64,000 nt of DNA from Candidatus Gastranaerophilales bacterium (GTDB taxonomy: Bacteria > Cyanobacteriota > Vampirovibrionia > Gastranaerophilales > Gastranaerophilaceae): the NCBI GenBank assembly GCA_944326475.1, contig CALVEC010000004.1, forward strand, positions 101,179 to 165,178, in the 5' to 3' direction. Each line of letters opens with the position of its first letter. Position 1 is the first letter of the stretch. Positions 26,896 to 36,186 of this stretch are shown here, one piece after another. The position numbers were made by a program, and so were the translations under genes. The notes under the pieces are model-generated. The model did not search any database and was not told the origin of the DNA. It was given only the letters and a program-made list of their open reading frames with translations.

Positions 26896-26990
26896 CATAC
26901 TAAAGTATAATACACTGAAAATCTTTTTGTATCAATACTTTTCAGGAATTTTCCGGAATCTTTTTTAAAAAAACTATACTAAAGTATGAG
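26896..26990. promoter_or_regulatory. Two ACTAAAGT palindromes, rsmE/flagellin intergenic
   Basis: CATACTAAAGTATA (core 26899) and TATACTAAAGTATG (core 26978) are the best palindromes of the series, but they are 79 bp apart rather than 22. Confidence 0.55.
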
Positions 26991-27006
26991 AAATAAGTTT
27001 CGATAT
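26980..27006 (+). promoter_or_regulatory. Sigma-28-type promoter of flagellin
   Basis: TAAAGTAT, 11 bases, TTCGATAT compared with TAAAGTTT-N11-GCCGATAA. The -35 overlaps the ACTAAAGT palindrome. It lies 54 bp before the start codon. Confidence 0.5.
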
Positions 27007-27059
27007 ATAAGGTGTAAGCAAATTTAGTTATTACAGAAAGAGAGAAAGAGAGAGAACAA

Positions 27060-27992
27060 ATGGGAATTTATGTAAACACTAACATCAACTCCCTGATCGC
27101 ACAGAGAAGCTTGACAAGTGCAACAAGCAACATGCAAAATGCAATAACCAGGCTTTCTACCGGTCTCAGAGTAAACCACGCAGGTGATGACGCAGCAGGT
27201 CTTTGCGTAGCTCAAGGTTTGGAAACACTCATCAGAGGTAACAGCAGAGCTAAATTAAATATTCAAGACGGCTTGAATATGATGTATATCGCAGAAGGCG
27301 GTATGGAAGGTGTAACAGAGGACTTGCAGAGAATCCGTGAGTTATGTGTACAGGTAGCGAGTGATATTTACTCACCTGAACAAAAACAAACACTGATGAA
27401 CGAAATTCAGCAAAGACTCGAAGACATCGACGTTATTGCAAACACCACCTCCTTCAACGGCGTTGTTCTGACAAACGGAACAAACCCCGAAAAAATGACA
27501 ATTCAATCAGGAAGCGGTTGGGATGAAGTTAACAACTCTATCGATATTGCACCGGCATTGACCAATATGTTAACATCTGTACTCGGTGTTAAGCTAAATA
27601 TCGTTGCAATTACTGAAACAGTTGATACGAAAGTATCTGTAGGTAATATGACATATACCGAAAATGGTGTTGCCGGAACAGCTATCAACGGTAGCAACTG
27701 GGACAGTGACATGGTTCGTGATTACATCAGAAAACTTGATGATGCCATTAACCTGATTGCAGAAAACAGATCATCTTTAGGTGCTTACCAGAACCGTTTG
27801 ACTTCTGCAAGCAACAACCTGACTATCATGAACGAAAACTATGAACAAAGTAAATCCCAGATTATGGATGCTGACATGGCTGAAGAAAGTGCAAACATGG
27901 TTAAATATCAGGTTCTCCAGCAAACATCAGCAACAATGTTAGCACAGGCTAACCAGATACCTTCAATCGCTCTTACCCTTCTGGGAGGCTAA
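27060..27992 (+). CDS. Flagellin, divergent paralogue
   Basis: 310 aa. N-terminal D0/D1 MGIYVNTNINSLIAQRSLTS and LRVNHAGDDAAGLCVAQGL; the segment LQRIRELCVQVASDIYSPEQ matches the TLR5-contact consensus of enteric flagellins. The central domain is short, and the C-terminus is IMDADMAEESANMVKYQVLQ. GAGAGA repeats precede the ATG as ribosome site. It carries two Cys, unusual for exported flagellins. Confidence 0.96.
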   Translation: MGIYVNTNINSLIAQRSLTSATSNMQNAITRLSTGLRVNHAGDDAAGLCVAQGLETLIRGNSRAKLNIQDGLNMMYIAEGGMEGVTEDLQRIRELCVQVASDIYSPEQKQTLMNEIQQRLEDIDVIANTTSFNGVVLTNGTNPEKMTIQSGSGWDEVNNSIDIAPALTNMLTSVLGVKLNIVAITETVDTKVSVGNMTYTENGVAGTAINGSNWDSDMVRDYIRKLDDAINLIAENRSSLGAYQNRLTSASNNLTIMNENYEQSKSQIMDADMAEESANMVKYQVLQQTSATMLAQANQIPSIALTLLGG

Positions 27993-28051
27993 TTACCCCT
28001 TTTCTAACAAGGTCTAAATAATTTTACAAAGTTCCTAAAAAGGATCTCTCT

Positions 28052-28076
28052 GCGCCGGTAGGTCATCTATCGGCGC
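28052..28076 (+). terminator. Hairpin after flagellin
   Basis: GCGCCGGTAG and CTATCGGCGC pair around GTCAT. The T run is poor. Confidence 0.6.
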
Positions 28077-28161
28077 CTCTCTGCATCTGTAAGAGTTTAT
28101 TTTATTTTTTTCCCGTTGTTTGATATAATTTTATTGATTTCAAGAGCAAAAGAAAGCAATT

Positions 28162-29349
28162 ATGACAAAATTCAGATTTTTAACCTCGGGCGAATCACAC
28201 GGAAAATGTTTAAATGCCATTGTAGAAGGCGTTCCTGCAGGATTTGCCATCAATAAAGATTTTATAAACACAGAACTTGCCCGTCGTCAGGTAGGATACG
28301 GCAGAGGCGGCAGAATGGCAATTGAAAAAGATACGGCAGAAATACTTTCAGGCGTAAGATTCGGTATTTCAACAGGCGCACCTGTTTCTCTGGAAATCCA
28401 AAACAAAGACTGGGAAAACTGGGAAATTTCTATGTCAACAGACCCTGTTGACCTGAATGACGGTTATGTGCAAAATATTATTAAAAGCCGTGAAATCACC
28501 CGTATACGCCCCGGGCATGCCGATTTTGCCGGTGCAATAAAATACGGGCACCTTGACATAAGAAACGTACTTGAACGCTCCAGTGCCAGAGAAACTGCAA
28601 CCAGAGTGGCTGTCGGTGCAATTGCAAAATGCATATTATCCGCATTTAGCATAAACGGATTCTCGCATGTCACAAGAATCGGAAAGATTGCTGCGGACAA
28701 CAAAGACCTTATGTTTCAAACCGTAAAATTAAAAGCGGAAAACTCAGACCTCAGATGTGCCGATGACGTAGCTTATGAAAAAATGAAGGCAGAAATCGAT
28801 TCCGCAAAAGAAAACGGCGACACACTCGGCGGAGATTTTGAAATAGTATTTGAAAATGTTCCGGTAGGACTTGGTTCATTTGTACACTGGGACAGAAAAC
28901 TGGACGGACTAATAGCCCAGGCTGTTATGAGTATTCCGGCTGTAAAATCGGTGGAAATAGGCAGAGGCAAAGAAGCCGGTGAACTTTTCGGTTCAGAAAT
29001 GCATGACGAAGTATTCTACGAAAACTGGAAATACGTCCGTCGTACAAACAACGCTGGCGGGCTTGAAGGCGGCATGACAAACGGCGAAAATATCATAGTC
29101 AAAGGCACGATGAAAGCAATACCGACCCTGAAAAAACCGCTTGATTCCATTGATATTATTTCAAATGAAAGCTATAAAGCACATTTTGAACGCTCGGATG
29201 TTTGTGCGGTGCCTGCTTGTGCAGTTGTTGCAGAAGCAATGGTTGCAATTGTCCTTGCCAACGCTTTCCTTGAAAAATTCGGCGGAGACAGTTATGGTGA
29301 AATCCGTTGCAATTTCGATAATTACCAGAACTATATAAAGAAAAGATAG
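28162..29349 (+). CDS. aroC: Chorismate synthase
   Basis: 395 aa. It converts EPSP to chorismate with reduced FMN. Signatures: LTSGESHGKCL near the N-terminus, RPGHADFAGAIKYG, ERSSARETATRVAVGAIAK and NNAGGLEGGMTNGE. First gene of an aroC-aroK-aroB operon; aroK starts three bases after its stop. Confidence 0.97.
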   Translation: MTKFRFLTSGESHGKCLNAIVEGVPAGFAINKDFINTELARRQVGYGRGGRMAIEKDTAEILSGVRFGISTGAPVSLEIQNKDWENWEISMSTDPVDLNDGYVQNIIKSREITRIRPGHADFAGAIKYGHLDIRNVLERSSARETATRVAVGAIAKCILSAFSINGFSHVTRIGKIAADNKDLMFQTVKLKAENSDLRCADDVAYEKMKAEIDSAKENGDTLGGDFEIVFENVPVGLGSFVHWDRKLDGLIAQAVMSIPAVKSVEIGRGKEAGELFGSEMHDEVFYENWKYVRRTNNAGGLEGGMTNGENIIVKGTMKAIPTLKKPLDSIDIISNESYKAHFERSDVCAVPACAVVAEAMVAIVLANAFLEKFGGDSYGEIRCNFDNYQNYIKKR

Positions 29350-29352
29350 GTC

Positions 29353-29868
29353 ATGAAAAATATTATACTAACAGGCATGATGGGCGCCGGAAAAACAACC
29401 GCAGGTAAAGAATTATCCGGTATTCTCACTGATTTTTCCTTTATTGACATGGATAGTGAAATTGAAAAAGAACTCGGTGTCAGCATTTCAGAAATATTTG
29501 AAGAACACGGTGAAGCATATTTCCGTGATATAGAAACGGATTTTCTCAAGAAATACTCCAATCAAAGCAACCTCATCATATCAACAGGCGGAGGAATAGT
29601 TGAAAGAAGCGAAAATATAAATTTAATAAAGAAAAACGGAATTATGTTTTATTTAAGTGCACCGGCAGAAGAACTTTTTGAACGCATAAAACATACAACC
29701 AACAGACCGCTTCTTGCCATTCCAAACCCCTGTGATAAAATTAAAGAACTCCTGAACAGACGGGAAAAATACTACAAAAAAGCTGATTTTGAAATAATAA
29801 CCACAAATAAAACCATACGGGAAATTGCACAAGAAATAGTAAAAAATTATAAAAATTATGGAAAATAA
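29353..29868 (+). CDS. aroK: Shikimate kinase
   Basis: 171 aa. P-loop GMMGAGKTTAGKEL, substrate residues DMDSEIEKELG and FRDIETDFL, the glycine motif STGGGIVER, and lid arginine in TTNRPLL. It phosphorylates shikimate at the 3-OH. Its end overlaps the aroB start by 11 bases, indicating coupled translation. Confidence 0.96.
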   Translation: MKNIILTGMMGAGKTTAGKELSGILTDFSFIDMDSEIEKELGVSISEIFEEHGEAYFRDIETDFLKKYSNQSNLIISTGGGIVERSENINLIKKNGIMFYLSAPAEELFERIKHTTNRPLLAIPNPCDKIKELLNRREKYYKKADFEIITTNKTIREIAQEIVKNYKNYGK

Positions 29869-30946
29869 TACTCTTAATATAAAAATTTCAGAAAAACCGG
29901 CATACTCCTATCCCATAATAATCGGACAGGACTTAGATTTTTTTGAATACATAAAAAAATATACAAAAGCAAAAAAACTTCTCATTGTCACAAACAAGAC
30001 TATTTTTTCTCTTTATGAAGACAGGATAAAAGCGGATAATGCGCATTATGTAATTCTTGAAGACGGCGAGGAGTACAAAAACTTTGACTCGCTAAAGAAA
30101 ATCCTTGACACGGCAATTGAAAACAGACTTGAAAGACGGGATTGTTTTATTGCATTCGGAGGCGGGGTTATTGGAGATGTCACCGGTTTTGCGGCTGCAT
30201 CATATCTAAGAGGGGTAGATTTTATACAAATTCCAACCACATTACTGGCTCAGGTTGACTCATCTGTCGGAGGCAAAGTTGCAATAAACCACGAAAAAGG
30301 TAAAAATCTCATAGGTGCATTTTATCAGCCAAAAGCCGTTCTTGCCGACACAAATTTGCTCAAAACACTGGATAAACGCCAGCTAAAAACCGGTCTTGCA
30401 GAGGTTTTAAAATACACATTTATTGAAAAATCCTGCGGTGCCGAGCTTAATTACAGATTTTACGACTTTTTAGATGCATATTCAGAAAAAATCCTTAAGT
30501 TAGACAGCATAATTTTAGAAAAATTAATCTTAATTTGCTGCACTCTTAAAGCTTCCGTAGTAGAGAAAGACGAGACAGAAAAAGGGCTGAGGGCAGTTTT
30601 GAACTTCGGTCACACTTTTGCTCATGCAATTGAAAATTTGACAGGTTACACAAAATACACCCACGGCGAGGCAGTTGCAGCCGGAATGATAATGGCTGCA
30701 AAACTCGCACTGAAACTTGAGATGATTGAGCGCAGCTACTTTGTCAAAATTAATGAACTAATCAACAAATATGAACTTCTGCCTGAATTGCCCGGCTTTG
30801 ACAAAGAAGAATTTATAAAAGCAATGCACCTTGATAAAAAGGCTGATGCTGATAAAATACGTTTCATCCTGCCGGATTCTGAATTTTCTGTCAAAATGGT
30901 TGCCGATATTGACGAAAAACTCATTAAGGAATGTATTGAAATCTAA
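29858..30946 (+). CDS. aroB: 3-Dehydroquinate synthase
   Basis: 362 aa. NAD-binding GGGVIGDVTGFAA, IPTTLLAQVDSSVGGK, and metal-binding NFGHTFAHAIE and HGEAVAAGM are present. It cyclises DAHP to 3-dehydroquinate, the second shikimate step. The next enzyme, type II dehydroquinase, is at 44674 in this window. It is convergent with deoC, with a four-base overlap of the 3' ends. Confidence 0.96.
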   Translation: MENNTLNIKISEKPAYSYPIIIGQDLDFFEYIKKYTKAKKLLIVTNKTIFSLYEDRIKADNAHYVILEDGEEYKNFDSLKKILDTAIENRLERRDCFIAFGGGVIGDVTGFAAASYLRGVDFIQIPTTLLAQVDSSVGGKVAINHEKGKNLIGAFYQPKAVLADTNLLKTLDKRQLKTGLAEVLKYTFIEKSCGAELNYRFYDFLDAYSEKILKLDSIILEKLILICCTLKASVVEKDETEKGLRAVLNFGHTFAHAIENLTGYTKYTHGEAVAAGMIMAAKLALKLEMIERSYFVKINELINKYELLPELPGFDKEEFIKAMHLDKKADADKIRFILPDSEFSVKMVADIDEKLIKECIEI

Positions 30947-31593
30947 AAAACTATTGCAACACCGGAGCTTGTTCCGAGGCGTTCCGCGCCGGCGTTGAGC
31001 ATCTGTAACGCTTTTTCTTTATCTCTGATACCTCCTGATGCCTTGACTTTCAAACCGTACGGGGAAACTGTTTTATACATAAGCTCGACATCTTCAACCT
31101 TAGCTCCCACTCCGTTTTTTACAAAACCTGTTGATGTTTTTACAAAATCCGCTTTTGCCTCAACACACAGTTCGCACGCTTTTTTAATTTCATCTTTCTC
31201 AAGAAGATCTGTTTCCAGAATGACTTTCAATGGATGTGTTCCGCAAGCTGCTTTAACCTTTTTAACATCATCTTTTACTAAATCATAATCTCCATTTTTC
31301 AAGGCAGAAACATTTATAACCATATCGATTTCATCAGCACCGTCTTGTATTGCAAGTTTTGTCTCGAAGGCTTTTACCTCAGATACATTTGCGCCTAAAG
31401 GAAAACCTATAACTGTAACAATATTTACTTCCGTATCTTTCAATGATTCTTTTGCAAATTTTACATTGCATGGGTTTACGCAAACACCTTTAAAACGGTA
31501 TTTTTTAGCTTCTTCAAAGAGTTTTTCAAGTTCCTCTTTTTTGGCATCTTGTTTAAGCAGTGTATGTTCTATATGTTGTTCCAGATTTTGCAT
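30943..31593 (-). CDS. deoC: Deoxyribose-phosphate aldolase
   Basis: 216 aa class I aldolase. It cleaves 2-deoxyribose 5-phosphate to glyceraldehyde 3-phosphate and acetaldehyde. The Schiff-base Lys lies in DFVKTSTGF; CVNPCNV, VIGFPLGA and VKASGGIRD are also family motifs. RBS AAAGGAC. It lies 12 bases downstream of recO and its stop overlaps that of aroB. Confidence 0.95.
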   Translation of the reverse strand: MQNLEQHIEHTLLKQDAKKEELEKLFEEAKKYRFKGVCVNPCNVKFAKESLKDTEVNIVTVIGFPLGANVSEVKAFETKLAIQDGADEIDMVINVSALKNGDYDLVKDDVKKVKAACGTHPLKVILETDLLEKDEIKKACELCVEAKADFVKTSTGFVKNGVGAKVEDVELMYKTVSPYGLKVKASGGIRDKEKALQMLNAGAERLGTSSGVAIVF

Positions 31594-31605
31594 AATTTTG
31601 TCCTT

Positions 31606-32367
31606 TTATTCAATAATACCGAGTATTTCAGTTGATTTAAATTTTTTGGGCGAAAAATGTTCAACGTAAGATTTCATAAGCTTAAAACAAAACTCGCACA
31701 CCTTCTCATTTGCAAGTTCCTCATATCTGCTTTTGGCGTTATAATCAAGCTGCAAAAGTGTTGTCATAAAATCACGCAGCTTATAGTGGAGCTTTGCGGC
31801 ATGCAAGGATTTTATTTTACACTTAGGGCAGACTATACCGCCTTTTTCGGCTGAAAAATATATATTTTCCCTGTCTATAGGACATCCGCACTCAACACAG
31901 TTTTCAAGCTCCAGAGAATACCCCGTTATATGCATAAGTTTAAGTTGAAACTTTAATACAGAAATCAAAAGCTCTACCTTATTCTTCGACTGTGAAATGC
32001 TCTGCAGCGTGGTATAGAAAAGGTCGTAAATTTCAGAGCTGTTCGGATCATTTTCTATGCCAAAGTTGTGTACTATCTCTGCACAGTATATTGAGTAGAA
32101 CAACTTATTCATGTCGTTTCTGGTGTTTTTGAAAGTATTTATTGCTTCTGCCTGACAGATGGTATCAAGATTTTTGCCTTTGTGCAGCATAAGCTTATTG
32201 GCAATCAGCATATCCATCCTGCCTCCAAGCTTGCTTGTAGTCTTTTTTACACCTTTTGCAACACCTCTTATTATACCTTTGTCCTTTGAATACATGACTA
32301 TAATCTTGTCAGATTCGCTAAGATTGTAGGACTTAAGGTTAATTGCATTTGTTACAAAGTTTTGCAT
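31606..32367 (-). CDS. recO: DNA repair protein RecO
   Basis: 253 aa. An N-terminal OB fold (AINLKSYNLSESDKIIVMYS) is followed by a helical part and a four-cysteine zinc site (CVECGCP and CPKCK). RecO anneals ssDNA and loads RecA with RecF and RecR. It lies ten bases downstream of pilT and 12 upstream of deoC, so the three probably form one transcript. Confidence 0.93.
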   Translation of the reverse strand: MQNFVTNAINLKSYNLSESDKIIVMYSKDKGIIRGVAKGVKKTTSKLGGRMDMLIANKLMLHKGKNLDTICQAEAINTFKNTRNDMNKLFYSIYCAEIVHNFGIENDPNSSEIYDLFYTTLQSISQSKNKVELLISVLKFQLKLMHITGYSLELENCVECGCPIDRENIYFSAEKGGIVCPKCKIKSLHAAKLHYKLRDFMTTLLQLDYNAKSRYEELANEKVCEFCFKLMKSYVEHFSPKKFKSTEILGIIE

Positions 32368-32376
32368 TAAAATCCT

Positions 32377-33483
32377 CTAAAACTGGATATTTACTTTCTC
32401 CACAGTGCCTTGATAAGCGCCTCTAAGCATTTGCTCAATCTCAACTTTATTGTCACTGGCTTCGAGAGCTGTTTCCTGACTTATAAAGCCTGCTTTTAGC
32501 AGTTTAATCAAGGACATGTTCATTGTAATCATATCGTTGTATGAACCTTTTTTAACGAGGTCATAAACCTGCTCAAGCTCATCCTTGATAATAAAGTCTT
32601 TAATTGTCGGAGTGACAACCATGATTTCACATGCGGGTATTCTGCCTGATTTGTCTTTCTTTGGCAGAAGTTTTTGAGAAATACTGCCTCTCAACGTATT
32701 AGCAAGCTGTTTCCTTATGTGGTCTCTGTCTTGCGGCTGGAACATGTTGACAATTCTGTTGACGGTTTGAATTGCATCATTTGTGTGCAGCGTAGATATT
32801 ACCAAATGTCCTGTTTCTGCAGCTTTCAGTGCACTCGTCATGGTTTCTATGTCTCTGATTTCACCGATTAGTATAACGTCAGGATCCTGTCTCAGTGCAT
32901 ATTTGACACCGTCAGGAAAGGACATAGTATCGATTTCTACCTGCCTCTGGGTAACAATAGACTTTTTATTCGTGTAAATAAACTCTATCGGGTCTTCTAT
33001 TGTTATAATATGTTTTTGTTCATTCTGGTTTATAAGGTCAATCAAAGCGGCGATTGTAGTAGTTTTACCTGAGCCTGTCGGACCTGTAACAAGAATAATA
33101 CCGTTACTGAATCCCGCAAATCCTTTGATGGTCGGAGGAAGCAACAGTTCCTCGATAGACGGGGTTTCATAAGGGATTATACGAAAAACCAGAGCTGTAT
33201 GTCCGAGTTGTCTTGCGAGGTTGATTCTGAATCTCGATACGCCCTTAATCTCATAAGAAAAGTCAAGGTCAAATGAAGACTGAACTTTTGTTTTTAAGTA
33301 TTTTGGCAAAACTGTATTCAAAACATGTGACAGATCTTTTTCAGTCACAGGCGGCAGCGTTGTTCTTATAATCTTTCCGTTTTTTCTTATCGCAGGAGCT
33401 TCATCTATGCGTAAATGCACGTCAGAAGCACCTTCTTTAACGGCTTTTGTTAAAAATTCGTTTATATTCAGTGTATTTTCCAT
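32377..33483 (-). CDS. pilT: Type IV pilus retraction ATPase PilT
   Basis: 368 aa. N-terminal PAS-like region (EGASDVHLRIDEAPAIR), Walker A GPTGSGKTTT, Asp box DPIEFIY, Walker B VILIGEIRD and His box TGHLVISTLHT. The C-terminal AIRNLI-type motif is altered to TPTIKDFI. It powers pilus retraction and twitching. Other pilus genes in the window are a pseudopilin (45724); pilB/pilC are absent. Confidence 0.95.
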   Translation of the reverse strand: MENTLNINEFLTKAVKEGASDVHLRIDEAPAIRKNGKIIRTTLPPVTEKDLSHVLNTVLPKYLKTKVQSSFDLDFSYEIKGVSRFRINLARQLGHTALVFRIIPYETPSIEELLLPPTIKGFAGFSNGIILVTGPTGSGKTTTIAALIDLINQNEQKHIITIEDPIEFIYTNKKSIVTQRQVEIDTMSFPDGVKYALRQDPDVILIGEIRDIETMTSALKAAETGHLVISTLHTNDAIQTVNRIVNMFQPQDRDHIRKQLANTLRGSISQKLLPKKDKSGRIPACEIMVVTPTIKDFIIKDELEQVYDLVKKGSYNDMITMNMSLIKLLKAGFISQETALEASDNKVEIEQMLRGAYQGTVEKVNIQF

Positions 33484-33568
33484 AAAACTAATTACTCTCC
33501 TCCAATCAACATTTTATAGTCTTTTTTGTCCAATTAAAAGTATTTTATATTTTTTAACAAAACTTTAC

Positions 33569-33595
33569 TCAAGTTCTGAAAAAAAGTGCCGATAT
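33569..33595 (+). promoter_or_regulatory. Sigma-28-type promoter
   Basis: TCAAGTTC, exactly 11 bases, GCCGATAT; compare TAAAGTTT-N11-GCCGATAA (6/8 and 7/8). Placed 61 bp before the GTG of a 51-aa gene. It is the best flagellar-type promoter in the window. Confidence 0.7.
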
Positions 33596-33656
33596 ATAGA
33601 ATATCAGACCGAGGATATGCGGTTTGTGTGTAGTTACATTATAGGAGGCGTATTTC

Positions 33657-33812
33657 GTGATTTCAAAAAACAAGTACTATGGGATGGACACTTCAATCGA
33701 AGAATTGGAGGAAGATCTCCGGGATCTCAAATGTATGTTCAACGAAAAGAGTTTTTTAAAGACAAGAAAAAAGGAGAAAAAGTTCAAAAATAAAATAGTC
33801 TGGGAACAATAA
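33657..33812 (+). CDS. 51-aa basic small protein, GTG start
   Basis: GTG start with an ideal AGGAGG seven bases upstream. Sequence MISKNKYYGMDTSIEELEED... is an acidic helix then a lysine-rich tail (KTRKKEKKFKNK) ending KIVWEQ. No signal peptide. A sigma-28-type promoter lies upstream and a bidirectional terminator downstream, so it is an independent single-gene unit. Not recognisable as FlgM, CsrA or FliS. Flagellar or motility-linked regulation is inferred from the promoter only. Confidence 0.7.
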   Translation: MISKNKYYGMDTSIEELEEDLRDLKCMFNEKSFLKTRKKEKKFKNKIVWEQ

Positions 33813-33841
33813 AGCAACATAAAAATTGAATATTTAAAAAG

Positions 33842-33859
33842 AGGCAGCGCAAGCTGCCT
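33842..33859. terminator. Bidirectional terminator
   Basis: AGGCAGC-GCAA-GCTGCCT with T runs on both strands. Serves the 51-aa gene and the convergent response-regulator gene. Confidence 0.85.
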
Positions 33860-33873
33860 TTTTCAATGAAAAT

Positions 33874-35193
33874 CTAATATATGGAATTGTATTCCTCTAT
33901 AAGTTTCTGAGCCCAGCTAAATATGTTAATCAATTCGTATGGTTTGGGAATATACAAGTCTGCGCCGGTATTCAAAATCATTTTTTTATCGTGTACAACT
34001 GTCGACATTATAATTTTTATATTTTGAGATTCACTGCTCTTTTTTAATTTTTGAGCAACGGTAAGCCCTGTCAAACTGTCATCCGAACCGGCGTCAAGAA
34101 TTATCAAAGCCGGAGAAAAATTTTTTACCGCTTCAAAAGTCTTATCAAAATCAGTAACAGCCATTGCATCAAAACCTTGCAGTCCGGCAGAGGTTTTTAA
34201 TAAAAGACTCAACGCTGCATCCGGCTCTACAACGAGTATCTTGTTGTTATAACTTTTTTGTTTCACAGAGTCAGACGCACTGATTTTTTGTCTTTCCATA
34301 ATAAACCCGGAACCCGGTTTTGTTCTTGCAAGTTTATATGTGTCATACAAATCATTTATTGCGGTTTTTACACTTGTGTAAGTTTTATTTTCACTTGAAA
34401 TAATACCTATGCTCGTAGAAACAAGCGTGATTCTTTTACCTGCATTATCGTCGCCGCGCAGTATTATATAGCCCTGATTTGCGTCTTCATCAGAATAAAA
34501 TTTGTCCACTATTGTATCAAATGCGTATGTCAAAAAGGAGGCTATCCGCTCTGCTTTATAAGTGTTTGTTAAAATGAAAAATTCTCCGCTTGATATCTCG
34601 CCCAAAAAATCGTGTTCGTCTAATGCGGACGTTATTATTGCAGTATAAGTCTGAACCATTTTATCAGCGGCAAGTTCACCGTAAATCTCTTTATAAAACT
34701 CAAAATCATTTATTTTCACAAGCAATGCCGCCCAGTTCTTATTTTTTTTCAGCACTCTGTTAAAAATTTTCAGAGATATTTTTGAATCCGGCAGTCTGGT
34801 TTTTTCATTTAAATAACTTTCAAAATATCTGCGAAGATGTGCATTTATTCTTGCGCTAAACTCTCTTGCATCAATCGGCTCACTCAAATAATCATCTGCA
34901 CCGGCTTCAAGCGTCTTTAGTTTATCCTGAAGGTCAGATGATTTTGAAATAGCAATTACTGTAGGTCTGGATGAATAACTGAACATCCTAATTTTCTTAC
35001 AATTTTCATCAAGTCCCCCCGCTATACTGTCTGATACAAGCACTAAATCCGGTTCATATTCGTACAACAATTCAAAGGCATCTTCTGTTTTTGACGTAAC
35101 AAAAGCACTGATTCCGTTTTGTTCCAAAATACGCTTGTATTTTGTAGATAATTCTTTTCTCTTATCCAAAATCAGCACTACTTTTGAAAGCAT
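33874..35193 (-). CDS. Response regulator, REC-degenerate GGDEF-REC
   Basis: 439 aa. An N-terminal receiver (1-115) has PDLVLVSDS where PDLVLLD is expected, so the phosphoacceptor Asp is shifted or lost. A GGDEF-like domain (about 135-300) reads SSGEF in place of GGDEF, so diguanylate cyclase activity is unlikely. The C-terminal receiver (about 318-435) has a normal Asp in ALIILDAGS, and a Lys in PKPYEL. Its ATG abuts the stop of the histidine kinase gene, so the two form a pair. The output probably works by protein interaction. Confidence 0.85.
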   Translation of the reverse strand: MLSKVVLILDKRKELSTKYKRILEQNGISAFVTSKTEDAFELLYEYEPDLVLVSDSIAGGLDENCKKIRMFSYSSRPTVIAISKSSDLQDKLKTLEAGADDYLSEPIDAREFSARINAHLRRYFESYLNEKTRLPDSKISLKIFNRVLKKNKNWAALLVKINDFEFYKEIYGELAADKMVQTYTAIITSALDEHDFLGEISSGEFFILTNTYKAERIASFLTYAFDTIVDKFYSDEDANQGYIILRGDDNAGKRITLVSTSIGIISSENKTYTSVKTAINDLYDTYKLARTKPGSGFIMERQKISASDSVKQKSYNNKILVVEPDAALSLLLKTSAGLQGFDAMAVTDFDKTFEAVKNFSPALIILDAGSDDSLTGLTVAQKLKKSSESQNIKIIMSTVVHDKKMILNTGADLYIPKPYELINIFSWAQKLIEEYNSIY

Positions 35194-36186
35194 CTATCTG
35201 CCTCCTTGTATTTTTTTGCTGCATTGATTTGTATAGGATGCGGCAGGCAGAATAACCGTAAAAGTTGTACCATGACTATCCGGTTTTGTAGAACTTTGAA
35301 CCGTCACCATACCGTTCATTTTTTCCGTAAGATTTTTAACTATATACAATCCGAGTCCGCTGCCTTGAGTTTTGCTTGTGAGGTAATTTTCTATTCTGGC
35401 AAATTTTTCAAATATCTTATCAAGATTTTCTTCAGAAATTCCCGTGCCATAGTCTTTAACATCAATTTTTACATTGCTGTCACTGTTTTTTGCAGTTATT
35501 TCCACGCTGGAGTCTTCTTCTGAATATTTTACCGCATTGTCTAGAAGATTAATCATTATCTGCTGAAATTTATTTTCATCAGCAAGAACCGGCATTAAAT
35601 TGTTTTCGCAATTAAAAATAAAATTGCGGGTTTTATGTTGATTTTTTACAATCATCAATGCCTGTTCAATCTGTTGTTTTACATTAACAGCCTTGTACAC
35701 AAGCATTTCATTCCTAGCTTGCATACGGGAAATTGAGAGCAAATTTTCAATCAGTTTTATCAGCCTGTTTGACTGTTCTTTAATTATTTGCAAAAATTTT
35801 TTAATCTGTGATTCATCCAGTTTATCGAAAGAAAAGAGCATTGTATCAGCAAAACCGCGAATGCTTGTCAATGGCGTTCTAAGTTCATGACTTACGGTAG
35901 AAATAAAATCAGAGTAGATTTTTTCCATTTGCGTTTGTGCAGGATGACAGATTATAACTGAATATTCCGGATAATCTATTTTTTTTGTTTCATAAACTTC
36001 TTCTTTTATTTCCATTTTGTTGTCGGCTATGAAGTCTGAAATATTTTTTTCTTTAAGCTTTTTGCAGTTTGTATTAAAAAGTTCACAAAAATAATCATTT
36101 GCATAAAGGATTTGACCGTTTTTGTCCGCAACAATAACCGCCTGATACAAACTATCTACTATTTTTTTAAAATTGATATTTTCCAT
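35194..36186 (-). CDS. PAS-domain sensor histidine kinase
   Basis: 330 aa. N-terminal PAS (about 10-65, VADKNGQILYANDYFCELF), HisKA with SHELRTPLTSIRG (His100), and HATPase_c with NLLDNAVKYS, DYGTGI and GSGLGLYIV. There is no membrane segment, so it senses a cytoplasmic signal. It is directly followed by the REC-GGDEF-like-REC protein, its likely partner. Confidence 0.92.
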   Translation of the reverse strand: MENINFKKIVDSLYQAVIVADKNGQILYANDYFCELFNTNCKKLKEKNISDFIADNKMEIKEEVYETKKIDYPEYSVIICHPAQTQMEKIYSDFISTVSHELRTPLTSIRGFADTMLFSFDKLDESQIKKFLQIIKEQSNRLIKLIENLLSISRMQARNEMLVYKAVNVKQQIEQALMIVKNQHKTRNFIFNCENNLMPVLADENKFQQIMINLLDNAVKYSEEDSSVEITAKNSDSNVKIDVKDYGTGISEENLDKIFEKFARIENYLTSKTQGSGLGLYIVKNLTEKMNGMVTVQSSTKPDSHGTTFTVILPAASYTNQCSKKIQGGR

